This document shows positions 9,234-21,520 of a stretch of DNA of 64,000 bases, piece after piece. Source of the DNA: Thermosynechococcus sichuanensis E542 (GTDB lineage: Bacteria > Cyanobacteriota > Cyanobacteriia > Thermosynechococcales > Thermosynechococcaceae); contig NZ_CP032152.1 in NCBI RefSeq assembly GCF_003555505.1, positions 2,527,001-2,591,000 on the forward strand, in the 5' to 3' direction. The notes under the pieces are model-generated. The model made no database searches. It was not told where the DNA came from and worked only from the letters and a program-made list of their open reading frames with translations. Position 1 is the first letter of the stretch. Each line of letters starts with the position of its first letter. Position numbers and translations under genes: made by a program.

Positions 9234-10370
9234 ATGCGTGTCGTTGGCCTGATGAGCGGTACCTCGGTGGATGGGATTGATGCGGCCTTAGTTGCCCTAG
9301 GGGGGGGCGATCGCGACCTTGAGGTAGAGGTGCTGAACTTTTGTACAGTGCCCTATCCCGCCGCCCTACGGCAGCAAATTCTGGAAATTTGTGGCGGAAC
9401 CCCCTTGACCCTTGCCGAACTCGCAGACTTAGATGAAGCGATCGCCGAGGCCTTTGCTCTTGCGGCAGAAATGGTTCAACAGGGTTACCCACGGGCAGAT
9501 CTCATTGGCTCCCACGGTCAAACGGTCTTTCATCGTCCCCCCACGGGCGATCGCCTCGGCTACAGCCTGCAACTGGGACGGGGAGATTGGATTGCTGGGT
9601 GCACAGGCATTACCACCATTGCTAACTTTCGTGCTCAGGATATTGCCTTGGGGGGTCAAGGAGCGCCCCTCGTGCCTCGGATCGATTGGTGTCTGCTGAG
9701 CCATCCCACGGAAGTCCGCTGTGTGCAAAATATTGGGGGGATTGGCAATGTCACCTACTTACCGCCCCAACGCGAGGATCCCGAGGGCAAAGGGGTCATG
9801 GGTTGGGATACAGGTCCCGGCAATGTGCTGCTTGATCTGGCCGTAACCGAGTTATCGGGGGGTAAATTCACCTACGATGCCGATGGGGCATGGGCACGGC
9901 AGGGCAAAATTATTGATCCGCTGGTGGAGCACTGGCTGCAAGACCCCTTCTTTCAACAGCCGCCGCCAAAGTCCACAGGGCGCGAATACTTTGGTTTGCC
10001 CTTTTGGCAGCGATGCCGTACTGAGGCTGCCGGTTTAGCGCCTGCGGATCTTCTGGCCACACTGACCGAATTTACGGCCCGCAGTATGGTTGAGAGCTAT
10101 CGCCAATTTTTGCCCCAAAAACCGCAGCGGGTCTTCCTCTGTGGCGGCGGTGCCCATAATGGTTTTCTCAAGGAGCGCCTTCAGGTGCATTTAGGCGAAA
10201 TTCCCGTAGCAACCACTGCGACGGCTGGCATACCGGTGGATGCGAAAGAGGCGATCGCCTTTGCGATTCTCGCCTACTGGCATGAATTGGGCGTGGCGGG
10301 GAATCTGCCCCAAGTTACGGGTGCACGTCAAGCGGTTCCCCTAGGTCAGCGATGGATTGGACAGCGATGA
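9234..10370 (+). CDS. anmK: Anhydro-N-acetylmuramic acid kinase
   Basis: AnmK phosphorylates and opens 1,6-anhydro-MurNAc released from peptidoglycan turnover, giving MurNAc-6-phosphate. The 378-residue protein starts [20 protein letters not shown], the family's ATP-binding signature. It contains [38 protein letters not shown] and [11 protein letters not shown], all typical ASKHA-fold positions. It is translated just after the double permease and its stop overlaps the nnr start, so the three genes form an operon. No murQ or other recycling gene is visible here. Confidence 0.93.
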   Translation: MRVVGLMSGTSVDGIDAALVALGGGDRDLEVEVLNFCTVPYPAALRQQILEICGGTPLTLAELADLDEAIAEAFALAAEMVQQGYPRADLIGSHGQTVFHRPPTGDRLGYSLQLGRGDWIAGCTGITTIANFRAQDIALGGQGAPLVPRIDWCLLSHPTEVRCVQNIGGIGNVTYLPPQREDPEGKGVMGWDTGPGNVLLDLAVTELSGGKFTYDADGAWARQGKIIDPLVEHWLQDPFFQQPPPKSTGREYFGLPFWQRCRTEAAGLAPADLLATLTEFTARSMVESYRQFLPQKPQRVFLCGGGAHNGFLKERLQVHLGEIPVATTATAGIPVDAKEAIAFAILAYWHELGVAGNLPQVTGARQAVPLGQRWIGQR

Positions 10371-11884
10371 AAAGAACCTTTCCAGCCATTGTCACCACTG
10401 CCGAAATGCAGGCCATTGAGGGGGCAATGTTCAATGCCGGCTTCCCGGTGCCTGCCCTAATGGAAAAGGTGGGACAGCGCCTCAGCGATTTTCTCCAGAG
10501 GGAGTTTCCAAGGGCACGGTATCCCCATGTGGGCGTTTTAGCCGGTCCGGGGCACAATGGCGGTGATGCTTTGGTGGTGGCACGGGAGCTATGGCACCGG
10601 GGCTATGGGGTGAAAGTCTGGCAGCCCTTTGAACGTTTGAAGCCCCTGACGGCGGATCATGCCCGCTATGCTCGCTTTCTTGGTCTGCCCTTTGTGGCGG
10701 CGGTGGACAGCTTGCAAGCGGTTGACCTGATCGTGGATGGTCTTTTTGGCTTTGGCCTAGAGCGGGAACTGACGGGCGACCTTGCCGATGCCATTGCTCA
10801 GATCACCACTTGGCGGCAACCACGGGTGAGTATTGATGTGCCTTCGGGGCTACACAGTGACACGGGGGCAGTTTTGGGCACTGCTATTCAGGCCGATCGC
10901 ACCCTCTGCTTAGGACTGTGGAAGCGCGGGCTATTGGTGGAAGAGGCCCAGCCTTGGGTGGGGCAGGGGCTGTTAATCCCCTTTGATATTCCCGCCGCGG
11001 TGATTGAAGCGGCGTTGGCCACTGCGCCTCGGCGATATTGCTTGGATGCTTCCTGTTGGCAGCAATTGCCCTTGGCGCGATCGCCCATTACCCACAAGTA
11101 TCAGCAGGGACAGCTTTTACTCATTGGCGGCTCGGCTCAGTTTGGCGGCAGTATTGTCCTCAGTGCCCTCGCCGCCCGCTGTACGGGTGTGGGAATGCTG
11201 GTGGTGGCGGTGCCCCAGTCCCTGAAGTCCCTTGTGCTCTCACGAGTCCCCGATGCCATTGTTGTTGGTTGTCCCGAAACAGCTAGGGGGGCGATCGCCC
11301 GCTTACCGGAGAGCCTAGACTTAGGGAAATTTTCCGCCATTGCCTGTGGGCCGGGGCTGACCCCTGAGGCAGTACCCGTTGTGGAAACCCTTTTAAGGAC
11401 AGGGCGATCGCTGGTCTTGGATGCCGATGCCCTAAATATCCTAGCCACCCTCTCGCCGTGGCCACTGCTGAGTCCTGTCATTTTGACCCCCCACTATGGC
11501 GAATTTCGGCGCTTATTTCCCGACCTTGTCACCACCGGGGGCGATCGCCTTGCTCAAGTCACTGCCGCCGCGAGCCGCAGCAACGCCATTGTGCTTCTCA
11601 AGGGCGCCCGAACAGCCATTGCCTCGCCGCGGGGTGACCTCTGGATCAACCCCCACAGTACCCCTGCCCTTGCCCGAGGCGGTAGTGGCGATGTCCTCAC
11701 TGGTCTCATTGGCGGCCTTGTGGCACAGCAGGAAGCCCTTAGCGCCACTTATTGTGGGGTTTGGTGGCACGCCCAAGCCGGCATTCAGGCAGAACGCGAG
11801 GCCACTTCCCTAGGGGTCTATCCGGAACAACTGATTGCCCATCTGTTACCAACCCTTCAGGCTGCTCTAACTGCTAGGGTTTAG
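10367..11884 (+). CDS. nnr: Bifunctional NAD(P)H-hydrate epimerase/dehydratase
   Basis: This enzyme repairs hydrated NADH and NADPH. The N-terminal epimerase half (about 1-215) has [20 protein letters not shown] and [13 protein letters not shown]. The C-terminal ADP-dependent dehydratase half (about 225-505) has [30 protein letters not shown] and [18 protein letters not shown]. The chosen ATG (10367) overlaps the anmK stop as ATGA, which implies translational coupling. An in-frame ATG at 10352 would add five residues. Its last 18 bases overlap the convergent gatB 3' end. Confidence 0.93.
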   Translation: MKRTFPAIVTTAEMQAIEGAMFNAGFPVPALMEKVGQRLSDFLQREFPRARYPHVGVLAGPGHNGGDALVVARELWHRGYGVKVWQPFERLKPLTADHARYARFLGLPFVAAVDSLQAVDLIVDGLFGFGLERELTGDLADAIAQITTWRQPRVSIDVPSGLHSDTGAVLGTAIQADRTLCLGLWKRGLLVEEAQPWVGQGLLIPFDIPAAVIEAALATAPRRYCLDASCWQQLPLARSPITHKYQQGQLLLIGGSAQFGGSIVLSALAARCTGVGMLVVAVPQSLKSLVLSRVPDAIVVGCPETARGAIARLPESLDLGKFSAIACGPGLTPEAVPVVETLLRTGRSLVLDADALNILATLSPWPLLSPVILTPHYGEFRRLFPDLVTTGGDRLAQVTAAASRSNAIVLLKGARTAIASPRGDLWINPHSTPALARGGSGDVLTGLIGGLVAQQEALSATYCGVWWHAQAGIQAEREATSLGVYPEQLIAHLLPTLQAALTARV

Positions 11885-13462
11885 CTTCTTGGCCAAGAGT
11901 TGATTCGTCAGCTTGGGATCGGCACGTCCGCCGGTTTTTTTCATCATTTGGCCGACAAAGAAGCCCTGAAGTTTCGTTTTACCGGCGCGGTATTGCGCCA
12001 GTTCATTGGGGTGCGCTGCTAGCACTTCGTCAATCATTGCCTCTAGGGTAGCCACATCGGAGATTTGGCTGAGGCCTTTTTTCTCCACGAGGGCTTTGGG
12101 GGAACCGCCTTGGGCCAATAATTCCGGCAGCAGATCCTTGGCCATTTTGCTACTGATGGTGCCCGCCTCAATCAGTTGGATCAGTTCTGCCAATTCAGCG
12201 GGTTTCAGCGGCAGTGCCTCGATCGCCAGTTTTTGTTCCTTGAGATAGGCGGTAATATCCCCCATGATCCAGTTGGCCGCTAATTTCGGGGGTGCCCCTG
12301 CGGCAACGGTAGCCTCAAAGTATTCGGCAACAGCTCGCTCATCGGTGAGAACGCGGGCATCCTGGGGGGGCAAGCCCCACTCGGTCTCGTAGCGGTGACG
12401 CTTTTGCGCTGGCAGTTCCGGCAAATCCGCACGCCATGCCGCCAGTTGCTCAGCACTGACTTCAATCGGCCCGAGATCGGGTTCAGGAAAGTAGCGGTAA
12501 TCACTGGAGCCTTCCTTGACCCGCATGGTGCGCGTTTGCTGCGTGGCCTCATCCCAGAGGCGGGTTTCTTGCACGATGGCTTCGCCGGCTTTAATGGCAG
12601 CCACTTGCCGCTCAATTTCATAGTCAATGGCGCGTTGAATGGCACTAAAGGAGTTCATGTTCTTAATTTCCACCTTCGTGCCAAAGGTGTTGCTGCCCAC
12701 GGGACGCACGGAGATATTGACATCGCAGCGCAATGACCCCTCCTGCATATTGCCATCGCAAACCCCCAAGTAACGGAGAATGCGCCGCAGTTCTTGGGCA
12801 TATTCGGCAGCTTCTTGACCCGTGCGCAGATCTGGCTCAGAGACAATTTCCACAAGGGGTACTCCCGCCCGATTCAAGTCCACCAAGGAGTAGGTGGAAC
12901 CCGACAGGCGATCGCTTCCTGCGTGAACCAGTTTGCCGGCATCTTCCTCCATGTGCAGGCGAGTAATACCAATTTTTTTACGGCGGGCTGTGCCATTGTC
13001 GTCCACCAGTTCAATCTCGAGGTAGCCATGCTGGGCAATGGGCAGGTCGTATTGCGAGATTTGATAGTTTTTCGGCAAGTCGGGATAAAAATACTGCTTG
13101 CGATCGAATTTGCTGTAGGGGGCAATCTGACAGTTGAGGGCTAAGCCCGCCTTCACCGCATACTCGAGCACCTTTTCGTTCAACACCGGGAGTGTCCCTG
13201 GCAAGCCCAAACACACTGGATCAATGTTGGTATTCGGGGGTGCCCCAAACTGGGTCGAGCTAGACGAGAAAATTTTGGTTTGTGTACTCAGTTGGCAGTG
13301 AATCTCTAGGCCAATCACCGCCTCGTAGGTGAGACTGGCGGGATCCACAGGGGTAGGTTCAGGCGCAACGGTTGCTGCCTGCTGTGTCGAGGTTGATGGG
13401 GTGGATTTCGCCGTTTTTGACGTTTTTGATGCTTGCCGTTTGCTGGATTTTGCCTTTGCCAT
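11867..13462 (-). CDS. gatB: Aspartyl/glutamyl-tRNA amidotransferase subunit B
   Basis: GatB is the kinase/transamidase subunit of GatCAB, which converts Glu-tRNA(Gln) to Gln-tRNA(Gln) in organisms lacking glutaminyl-tRNA synthetase. Conserved parts include [50 protein letters not shown] and the C-terminal YqeY-like helical domain. The chosen start ([10 protein letters not shown]) gives 531 residues with a Lys/Ser/Thr/Pro-rich tail of about 40 residues before the catalytic core, longer than most GatB proteins. An ATA-rich upstream extension to 13525 is less likely. Downstream of gltA on the same strand. Confidence 0.94.
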   Translation of the reverse strand: MAKAKSSKRQASKTSKTAKSTPSTSTQQAATVAPEPTPVDPASLTYEAVIGLEIHCQLSTQTKIFSSSSTQFGAPPNTNIDPVCLGLPGTLPVLNEKVLEYAVKAGLALNCQIAPYSKFDRKQYFYPDLPKNYQISQYDLPIAQHGYLEIELVDDNGTARRKKIGITRLHMEEDAGKLVHAGSDRLSGSTYSLVDLNRAGVPLVEIVSEPDLRTGQEAAEYAQELRRILRYLGVCDGNMQEGSLRCDVNISVRPVGSNTFGTKVEIKNMNSFSAIQRAIDYEIERQVAAIKAGEAIVQETRLWDEATQQTRTMRVKEGSSDYRYFPEPDLGPIEVSAEQLAAWRADLPELPAQKRHRYETEWGLPPQDARVLTDERAVAEYFEATVAAGAPPKLAANWIMGDITAYLKEQKLAIEALPLKPAELAELIQLIEAGTISSKMAKDLLPELLAQGGSPKALVEKKGLSQISDVATLEAMIDEVLAAHPNELAQYRAGKTKLQGFFVGQMMKKTGGRADPKLTNQLLAKKLNPSS

Positions 13463-13528
13463 CAGAAACTCCACAAGGGTACCGCCACTATAAAGCAGCT
13501 TAGACAGGGGGGAATTGAGGATCAAGAG

Positions 13529-14677
13529 TTAGGGGCGATGATTGCGTTCCTCCATGGGCACATAGGGCTGATTGTGGGCGCCAGTATAGATTTGGGTGGG
13601 GCGATAGATGCGATTGGCCTCCAGTTGTTCTTTCCAGTGGGCTAGCCAACCGGCCACGCGGGCGATCGCAAACACGGGTGTAAACAAGTCACTGGGAATT
13701 CCCAACCGCCGATAGACAAGGCCAGAGTAAAAGTCCACATTGGGATAAATCCCCTTGTAGCTGAGGTATTCACCCACCACCTCTTCCAGTTTTAGGGCAA
13801 TGTCATAGTAGCGATCGCCCCCAAACTTATCAAACAACTGCTCCGCCAACTTTTGCAAAATTGTGGCGCGGGGATCTTTGACCTTATAGACGCGGTGGCC
13901 GAACCCAGCAATTTTTGTCTTGTTCTGAATACATTTTTCCACGTAGGGACGGACATTCTCCACACTGCCAATTTCTGCGAGCATATTGATCACATCTTCA
14001 TTAGCGCCCCCGTGCAGTGGCCCTGCCAGTGTCCCCACCGCTGAAGCAACGACGGCATAGGGATCCGTCAAGGTTGAGGCTGTCACCCGCGCCGAGAAGG
14101 TAGAGGCATTCATCGTGTGCTCGGCATGGAGAATCAAGCAAATATCAAACACTCGCGCTGCAAAGGGATCGGGACGCCGCTCATTCAGCATGTAAAGAAA
14201 ATTGGCCGCATAGTCCAGTTCATCACAGGGCATCACGGGATCATTCCCCTTGCGGATCAGTTGAAAGGCCGCCACCATTGTCGGAATTTTGGCCAAAAGA
14301 CGGATGACGGCTGCCCGAATGTACTCTGGATCGTCCAGTGCCCGCCGCGAATAGAACAGTCCCAAGGCTCCCGCCGAGGCTTGCAGGGCATCCATGGGGT
14401 GGCCACTGTCGGGGAAGCATTTCATCATGTCGCGAATACGATATTTGACGCGGCGATGGTAGGTAATATCGTGCTCAAAGGCTGCCAACTCCTCCTTGCT
14501 CGGCCAGTAGCCCCAAATCAACAAAAAGGCAGTTTCCAAAAATGTGCTTTTTTCCGCTAGTTCCTGAATGGGGACACCGCGATACTCAAGAATGCCGGCT
14601 TGGCCATCCACGTAACTGATGGCCGACTGAGCAACGGGAATACCGTCAAGACCGGGGCTAAATTCGCAAGCAACCAT
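13529..14677 (-). CDS. gltA: Citrate synthase
   Basis: Citrate synthase condenses acetyl-CoA and oxaloacetate at the entry of the (modified) cyanobacterial TCA cycle. The 382-residue protein is the shorter two-domain type. Catalytic His regions are visible in ILHAEHTMNASTF and GPLHGGANEDV, followed by GFGHRVYKVKDPRA and the C-terminal PNVDFYSGLVYRRLGIP with the catalytic Asp. It precedes gatB on the same strand with a 66-bp gap. 2-Methylcitrate synthase is an alternative in this family but is unlikely here. Confidence 0.93.
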   Translation of the reverse strand: MVACEFSPGLDGIPVAQSAISYVDGQAGILEYRGVPIQELAEKSTFLETAFLLIWGYWPSKEELAAFEHDITYHRRVKYRIRDMMKCFPDSGHPMDALQASAGALGLFYSRRALDDPEYIRAAVIRLLAKIPTMVAAFQLIRKGNDPVMPCDELDYAANFLYMLNERRPDPFAARVFDICLILHAEHTMNASTFSARVTASTLTDPYAVVASAVGTLAGPLHGGANEDVINMLAEIGSVENVRPYVEKCIQNKTKIAGFGHRVYKVKDPRATILQKLAEQLFDKFGGDRYYDIALKLEEVVGEYLSYKGIYPNVDFYSGLVYRRLGIPSDLFTPVFAIARVAGWLAHWKEQLEANRIYRPTQIYTGAHNQPYVPMEERNHRP

Positions 14678-14909
14678 GCGTGGGTGTCCTTAAAGGGGCA
14701 AACTGAACTGGAATTGCAGCATCTATCAATTTTAGGGGAGAGGGGAGAGATGTTGGTATGGTCGGATAGACGGGTAGGAAATTTCCTGAGGTGTGTTAAG
14801 GGACATTCCCACTTCATTCAAGTTTTGTAACGTTTTGGCAGGTGAGGGAAATGGCCTCGCTACGATCGCGATCGGACATCAGAGTGCCTTTGCCCAAGGA
14901 GTTAACGCC

Positions 14910-16436
14910 ATGAAACTTGCCTACTGGATGTATGCAGGCCCTGCCCACATTGGTACCCTGCGCATTGCCAGTTCCTTCAAAAATGTTCATGGCATTATGC
15001 ACGCGCCCCTTGGGGATGATTACTTCAACGTCATGCGATCAATGCTCGAGCGAGAGCGGGACTTTACGCCGGTCACCGCCAGTATTGTGGATCGCCATGT
15101 CTTGGCACGCGGCTCCCAAGAAAAAGTTGTGGACAACATCACCCGCAAAGACGCTGAAGAACACCCCGATTTAATCGTCCTCACCCCCACCTGCACTTCC
15201 AGCATTCTCCAAGAAGACCTACAAAACTTTGTCCAGCGGGCTAGTCTCAGCACCACTGCCGATGTCCTCTTGGCGGATGTCAATCACTATCGTGTCAATG
15301 AATTGCAAGCCGCCGATCGCACCCTTGAGCAAATTGTGCAGTTTTATATTGACAAAGCTCGCCGCCAAGGCACCCTCGTTACCAGCAAAACCCCTACCCC
15401 TAGCGTCAACATCCTTGGCATCACCACCCTTGGCTTCCACAACCAGCACGACTGCCGCGAGCTTAAAAAACTCATGGCCGACCTTGGTATTCAGGTAAAT
15501 CTTGTCATTCCTGCAGGTGCCAGTGTCCATGACCTTGCCCGACTCCCCCAAGCATGGTTTAACCTTGTCCCCTATCGGGAAATTGGTGGCCTCGCCGCAC
15601 AGTACTTAGAAAGTGAATTTGGCCAGCCAAGGGTGGGGATTACGCCGATGGGCGTGGTGGAAACGGCCCGCTGTATTCGTGCCATTCAAGGGGTGCTCAA
15701 TGCTCAGGGGGCAAATGTGGACTACGAAGCCTTTATTGAGCAGCAAACACGAGACGTGTCCCAAGCCGCTTGGTTCTCCCGCTCCATTGACTGCCAAAAC
15801 CTCACCGGTAAAAAAGCAGTTGTCTTTGGCGACAATACCCATGCAGCAGCGATGACGAAAATTCTCAGTCGGGAAATGGGCATCCACGTTGTTTGGGCAG
15901 GAACCTACTGTAAATACGATGCCGACTGGTTCCGGGGGGAGGTGGCAGGCTTTTGCGACGAGGTCTTGATTACTGATGACCATACGGTGGTGGGGGACGC
16001 GATCGCCCGCGTTGAACCTGCTGCTATCTTTGGTACGCAAATGGAACGCCATGTGGGCAAACGCCTCAACATCCCCTGTGGTGTCATTGCCGCCCCCATC
16101 CATATCCAAGACTTTCCCGTGGGCTATCGGCCTTTCTTGGGCTATGAGGGCACGAATCAACTGGTGGATTTAATCTACAACTCCTTCACCTTGGGCATGG
16201 AAGATCACCTGCTGGAGATTTTTGGTGGCCATGACACTAAGGAAGTGATTCACAAGGGACTTTCCGCCGACTCGGATTTGACATGGACTGCCGATGGGCT
16301 AGCGGAATTAAATAAGATTCCCGGTTTTGTGCGCGGCAAGGTAAAGCGCAATACTGAAAAATTTGCCCGCGAACAGGGAATTAGCGAGATCACCGTGGAA
16401 GTACTCTATGCTGCCAAAGAAGCCGTGGGGGCTTGA
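14910..16436 (+). CDS. chlB: Light-independent protochlorophyllide reductase subunit B
   Basis: ChlB forms the NB component (with ChlN) of dark-operative protochlorophyllide reductase, a nitrogenase-like complex that makes chlorophyllide without light. The 508-residue protein begins [20 protein letters not shown] and has [14 protein letters not shown] (cluster-region Cys), [18 protein letters not shown] and ETFG-type C-terminal features. An in-frame extension to 14793 exists, but the ATG at 14910 is the standard family start. chlL and chlN are not in the window. Divergent from gltA across about 230 bp. Confidence 0.97.
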   Translation: MKLAYWMYAGPAHIGTLRIASSFKNVHGIMHAPLGDDYFNVMRSMLERERDFTPVTASIVDRHVLARGSQEKVVDNITRKDAEEHPDLIVLTPTCTSSILQEDLQNFVQRASLSTTADVLLADVNHYRVNELQAADRTLEQIVQFYIDKARRQGTLVTSKTPTPSVNILGITTLGFHNQHDCRELKKLMADLGIQVNLVIPAGASVHDLARLPQAWFNLVPYREIGGLAAQYLESEFGQPRVGITPMGVVETARCIRAIQGVLNAQGANVDYEAFIEQQTRDVSQAAWFSRSIDCQNLTGKKAVVFGDNTHAAAMTKILSREMGIHVVWAGTYCKYDADWFRGEVAGFCDEVLITDDHTVVGDAIARVEPAAIFGTQMERHVGKRLNIPCGVIAAPIHIQDFPVGYRPFLGYEGTNQLVDLIYNSFTLGMEDHLLEIFGGHDTKEVIHKGLSADSDLTWTADGLAELNKIPGFVRGKVKRNTEKFAREQGISEITVEVLYAAKEAVGA

Positions 16437-16508
16437 GTCTCACCTCTAGAACCTGCATGAACCTAACCGTGGCAGCGTATAGCCACTGGCATCTAATCAG
16501 CAATTGCT

Positions 16509-16889
16509 ATGGTGTGGCTGAAACGCTTGGTTGCTCTCAGCTTAATTGCCGCAGGGGTCGGGTTTGCGCCGGGTGTCCTTGCCCAGCGGGTTCCCCGTTT
16601 ACGCCAAGGCATGAGCTATGCCGATGCCCGTCAACGTCTGATTGATCGCGGTTGGCAACCTGTCGTCAATCCAGCAATGCTGAATCCCATCAACCCAACG
16701 CCGACAGTCGTTTATCTTCTGAGTCAAGGCTATAGCGAACTGATGGGCTGCCAACTGGTGGCAGTAGATGTCTGTGCTTTTCAGTTTCGCAATCGCAAAG
16801 GTCATCTATTGGAGATCGCCACTGTTCACCTACCCGTTATTCCGACTGGGACAGTCACCAGTTGGGCACTGCGGAAAAATTCCCCCTAG
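16509..16889 (+). CDS. Small secreted protein of unknown function
   Basis: The 126-residue protein has a signal peptide (MVWLKRLVALSLIAAGVG, probable cleavage after VLAQ). The mature domain contains RLRQGMSYADARQRLIDRGWQPVV, a pattern shared by small cyanobacterial periplasmic proteins, and two Cys (in MGCQLVAVDVCAF) that could form a disulphide. I do not recognise a characterised family. It lies 72 bp after chlB on the same strand and could share its transcript. Confidence 0.65.
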   Translation: MVWLKRLVALSLIAAGVGFAPGVLAQRVPRLRQGMSYADARQRLIDRGWQPVVNPAMLNPINPTPTVVYLLSQGYSELMGCQLVAVDVCAFQFRNRKGHLLEIATVHLPVIPTGTVTSWALRKNSP

Positions 16890-16902
16890 GTCATTACTTG
16901 CG

Positions 16903-16908
16903 TATAAT
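16903..16908 (+). promoter_or_regulatory. -10 element upstream of ahcY
   Basis: A perfect TATAAT lies 33 bases before the ahcY ATG at 16942, just after the stop of the small secreted protein. No convincing -35 hexamer is visible at the expected distance. Confidence 0.45.
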
Positions 16909-16920
16909 GGGGAGCCGTAA

Positions 16921-18231
<1,311 letters not shown>

Positions 18232-18279
18232 TCCTTCTATCAAATCGTCTTCAACGCTGAATCAGTTACCCTTCTTGAG

Positions 18280-18410
18280 CAAGGTCAGTGAAGCTGCGAA
18301 CCCTGACCCCATTTTTAACGGTTGGGATCACGAGGGGGATCCACCTGATTCGGCGGGTTGAAGCGAGAGGGAGCGTGCGGCTGACCTTGGGGGTGCGGTT
18401 CAAAACCGCG
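18280..18410 (+). ncRNA. Candidate structured RNA between ahcY and nirA
   Basis: CAAGGTCAG (18280-18288) is exactly complementary to CTGACCTTG (18381-18389), a 9-bp stem closing a 92-base interior. GGTCAG (18283-18288) can alternatively pair with nearby CTGACC (18303-18308), so two mutually exclusive folds exist. Inside, GGTTGGGATC can pair with GATCCACC with small bulges. After the closing stem, GCGGTT-CAA-AACCGC (18395-18409) forms a hairpin without a T-run. The RNA lies upstream of the nirA promoter, so it would be an ahcY 3' UTR or an independent small RNA, not a nirA leader. A 6S-like RNA is possible but not recognised. Confidence 0.35.
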
Positions 18411-18496
18411 ATTGCCTAACAACTCTTTATTGGATTCGCAATAGATGCAGCTTCAGCATAGACTTAATACGAAAATTGTATGGCAACAAGAAAAAT

Positions 18497-18538
18497 GTAG
18501 CAAAATTTACAAATATTCATAGTTGACCTGTCTAAATT
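18497..18538 (+). promoter_or_regulatory. NtcA-activated promoter of nirA
   Basis: GTA-N8-TAC at 18497-18510 is an exact NtcA consensus. It is followed after 22 bases by TAAATT (18533-18538), matching the TAN3T -10 element. This spacing is the canonical class II NtcA arrangement, so the nirA-nrt-nar operon is expected to be induced under nitrogen limitation and off with ammonium. Transcription would start near 18545. Confidence 0.88.
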
Positions 18539-18577
18539 GGGTGTTCAAGTAACCCGTTGAAGACAAGGGCAACAACC

Positions 18578-20137
18578 GTGAGCAACAAAATTGAAGCCAT
18601 TAAAAAAGAAAAAGATGGCTTAGCGGTTAAACAAGAGCTAGAGAAGTTTGCAGCTATGGGCTGGGAAAACATCCCAGAAGCCGATCGCGACGTGCGTCTG
18701 AAGTGGTTAGGGATTTTCTTTCGGCCTGTCACCCCCGGCCGGTTCATGATGCGGCTGCGGGTACCGAATGGCATTCTCACTAGTCAACAACTGCGAACTC
18801 TTGGCGAAATTGTCGATCGCTATGGCGAGAATGGCAACGGGGACATCACTACCCGTCAAAACATTCAGATTCGTGGTTTACCCATCGAAGATATTCCCGA
18901 AATCATAGAGCGGCTCCAAGCCTGTGGCCTCACCTCGGTTCAATCGGGAATGGATAACGTACGCAACCTCACTGGCTCCCCAGTGGCAGGGATTGATGCG
19001 GCTGAACTCATTGACACCCGCCCCCTGATTATGAAGTTGCAGGCCATGATCACCAACAATGGTCAGGGGAATCCCGAATTTAGCAATCTACCCCGCAAAT
19101 TCAACATTGCTATTGAGGGGGGGCGAGATAACTCTGTCCATGCGGAAATTAACGATGTCGCCTTTGTACCTGCCTATCGAGAAGGGCGTTTAGGCTTCAA
19201 TGTCCTAGTCGGTGGCTTCTTTTCTGCTCGGCGTTGTGCTGCGGCTATTCCCTTAGATGCGTGGGTGCCCCCCGATGATGCTGTGGTGCAGCTCTCACGC
19301 GCCATCCTTGAAATTTTCCGTGACCATGGCCTGCGGGGCAATCGCCAAAAAGCGCGGCTGATGTGGCTTATTGATGAGTGGGGTATTGAGAAATTTCGGG
19401 CTGCGGTTGCGGCTAAACTCCCCTTTGAACTGTTGAGTGCTGCCCCAAAAGACGAAATTGACTGGGACAAGCGAGATCATTTGGGGGTACACCGCCAGAA
19501 ACAACCGCGCCTTAACTACGTAGGACTGCATGTACCTGTCGGGCGACTCTATGCCCCCGACTTCTATGAATTGGCACGGCTTGCCCAAGTGTATGGCCAG
19601 TCAGAGGTGCGGCTCACCGTAGAGCAAAACGTGATCATTCCCCATGTACCCGATGCCGTTTTACCCAGTCTGCTGCGGGAACCTCTCCTGAGCAGGTTTC
19701 GCCCTGAACCCCCGCCCTTGGAGCGTGCCCTTGTGTCCTGTACGGGTGCACAATTTTGCAACTTTGCCCTCATTGAGACCAAGAATCGTGCCCTTGCCCT
19801 TGCCCGCTGGCTCGATCAACAATTGGTGCTGCCACAACCGGTGCGGATTCACTGGACGGGCTGCCCCAACTCCTGTGGCCAACCGCAGGTGGCCGATATT
19901 GGCCTCATGGGCACGAAAACTCGCCGCAATGGCGAAACTGTGGATGCGGTGGATTTGTACATGGGTGGCAAAGTGGGCAAGGATGCCAAGCTGGGTACCT
20001 GTGTGAAAAAAGCCATTCCCTGTGACGAACTACCTGAGGTGCTACGGCAACTGCTCATTGAGCATTTTGGTGCTCAGCCCATCAGTTTAGATACGCCCCC
20101 CGCGGCTACTCCTGCTGTAGCAATGGTGATCTCTTGA
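18578..20137 (+). CDS. nirA: Ferredoxin-nitrite reductase
   Basis: NirA reduces nitrite to ammonium with six electrons from ferredoxin, using sirohaem and a 4Fe-4S cluster. The cluster ligands are Cys388, Cys394, Cys429 and Cys433 (in CTGAQFCNF and CPNSCGQ). Two ferredoxin-like half-domains and the sirohaem-binding TTRQNIQIRG are also present. A GTG at 18578, preceded by AAGGGC, is chosen as the start, giving 519 residues. An in-frame TTG at 18557 would lie only about 12 bases from the predicted transcription start. First gene of the nitrate operon. Confidence 0.96.
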   Translation: MSNKIEAIKKEKDGLAVKQELEKFAAMGWENIPEADRDVRLKWLGIFFRPVTPGRFMMRLRVPNGILTSQQLRTLGEIVDRYGENGNGDITTRQNIQIRGLPIEDIPEIIERLQACGLTSVQSGMDNVRNLTGSPVAGIDAAELIDTRPLIMKLQAMITNNGQGNPEFSNLPRKFNIAIEGGRDNSVHAEINDVAFVPAYREGRLGFNVLVGGFFSARRCAAAIPLDAWVPPDDAVVQLSRAILEIFRDHGLRGNRQKARLMWLIDEWGIEKFRAAVAAKLPFELLSAAPKDEIDWDKRDHLGVHRQKQPRLNYVGLHVPVGRLYAPDFYELARLAQVYGQSEVRLTVEQNVIIPHVPDAVLPSLLREPLLSRFRPEPPPLERALVSCTGAQFCNFALIETKNRALALARWLDQQLVLPQPVRIHWTGCPNSCGQPQVADIGLMGTKTRRNGETVDAVDLYMGGKVGKDAKLGTCVKKAIPCDELPEVLRQLLIEHFGAQPISLDTPPAATPAVAMVIS

Positions 20138-20191
20138 TACACGCTGAATCACCCTTTTCGATTGTCTAGGAATTAGAGGATTTCTCAACCT

Positions 20192-21508
20192 ATGGTGAAT
20201 TTTTCTCGTCGGCGCTTTCTCATGACGGCTGCGGCCACGACGGCTGTGACATTAATCGCCCACGGTTGTCGCAATAGTCAGCAAAGCAGTGACGTTGCCC
20301 AACCCACTACTGTGGCGGAAACGCCGGAGGTCACAAGCGTCAAACTCGGCTTTATTGCCCTCACGGATGCAGCCCCCCTGATTATCGCTAAGGAAAAGGG
20401 CCTCTTTGCCAAGTACGGAATGCCTGATGTGGAGGTAATTAAGCAAGCCTCCTGGGGCGTGACCCGCGACAATTTGGTATTGGGTTCGGCAGGCGGTGGC
20501 ATTGATGGTGCCCACATTCTCTCGCCAATGCCCTACCTGATGACAGCGGGCACCATTACAGGTGGCAAAAAGGTACCAATGTACATCTTGGCACGCTTAA
20601 ACACAAATGGTCAGGGGATTGTCTTGGCAAGTGCCTACAAAGACCTGAATATCACCACCGACAGTCGTCCCCTGAAGGATGCCTTTGCGAAAACCCGTGC
20701 GGAACGGCGTGCCCGCAATCAAGAGGAGGATATCAAGGTTGCGGTGACCTTTCCGGGGGGTACTCACGACCTCTGGATGCGCTATTGGTTAGCTGCTGGT
20801 GGCATTGATCCGGAAAAGGATGTTTCCGTGATTGTTGTGCCGCCTCCTCAGATGGTGGCCAATATGAAGACCGGTACCATGGAAGTGTTTTGTGTCGGCG
20901 AACCTTGGCCGCAACAGGCCGTGAATCAGCAGATTAGTGCGGGTGGAATTACCACTGGTGAGTTTTGGCAGGATCATCCCGAAAAGTCCCTTGCCCTACG
21001 TGCCGACTGGGTTGATAAACATCCGAAGGCCGCCAAGGCGCTCCTCATGGCAGTGATGGAAGCCCAACAATGGTGCGATCGCCCCGAAAACAAGCCAGAA
21101 ATGGCAAAAATCATTGCCCAGCGCCAATGGTTAAAGGTACCTGTTGAAGATATTTTAGACCGCTCCCTTGGCAAGTTTGATTTTGGCACACGCACGCTGG
21201 AAAATGATAACCTTGCCATGAAGTTTTGGCGAGATAATGCCTCCTATCCGTACCAAAGTCATGATCTGTGGTTCCTAACGGAGGACATTCGCTGGGGGTA
21301 TTTACCGGCGGATACGGACACCAAAGCGCTCATCCAAGAAGTGAACCGCGAGGATCTGTGGCGAGAAGCCGCTAAAGCAATGGGGGTGCCGGCAGCAGAA
21401 ATTCCCACTACCACTTCTCGGGGAGTGGAAACCTTTTTTGATGGCGTGGCCTTTGATCCGCAAAATCCTCAAGCCTATTTGAACAGTTTGGATTTGAAAA
21501 AAGTTTAG
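20192..21508 (+). CDS. nrtA: Nitrate/nitrite-binding lipoprotein
   Basis: The 438-residue protein is the substrate-binding component of the NrtABCD transporter. The N-terminus has a twin-arginine motif (SRRRFLM, residues 5-11) and a candidate lipobox ending at C26 (LIAHGC), so folded export and membrane anchoring are likely. The binding domain starts VKLGFIALTDAAPLIIAKEKGLF, a signature shared with the C-terminal half of nrtC in this window. Urea or bicarbonate (CmpA) homologues are related, but the operon context fixes the nitrate role. Confidence 0.94.
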   Translation: MVNFSRRRFLMTAAATTAVTLIAHGCRNSQQSSDVAQPTTVAETPEVTSVKLGFIALTDAAPLIIAKEKGLFAKYGMPDVEVIKQASWGVTRDNLVLGSAGGGIDGAHILSPMPYLMTAGTITGGKKVPMYILARLNTNGQGIVLASAYKDLNITTDSRPLKDAFAKTRAERRARNQEEDIKVAVTFPGGTHDLWMRYWLAAGGIDPEKDVSVIVVPPPQMVANMKTGTMEVFCVGEPWPQQAVNQQISAGGITTGEFWQDHPEKSLALRADWVDKHPKAAKALLMAVMEAQQWCDRPENKPEMAKIIAQRQWLKVPVEDILDRSLGKFDFGTRTLENDNLAMKFWRDNASYPYQSHDLWFLTEDIRWGYLPADTDTKALIQEVNREDLWREAAKAMGVPAAEIPTTTSRGVETFFDGVAFDPQNPQAYLNSLDLKKV

Positions 21509-21520
21509 AGGTAAGAAATC

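Noticed and set aside
18232-18420. S-adenosylhomocysteine riboswitch
   Set aside because: The structured region follows ahcY instead of preceding it, and I cannot match the riboswitch core.
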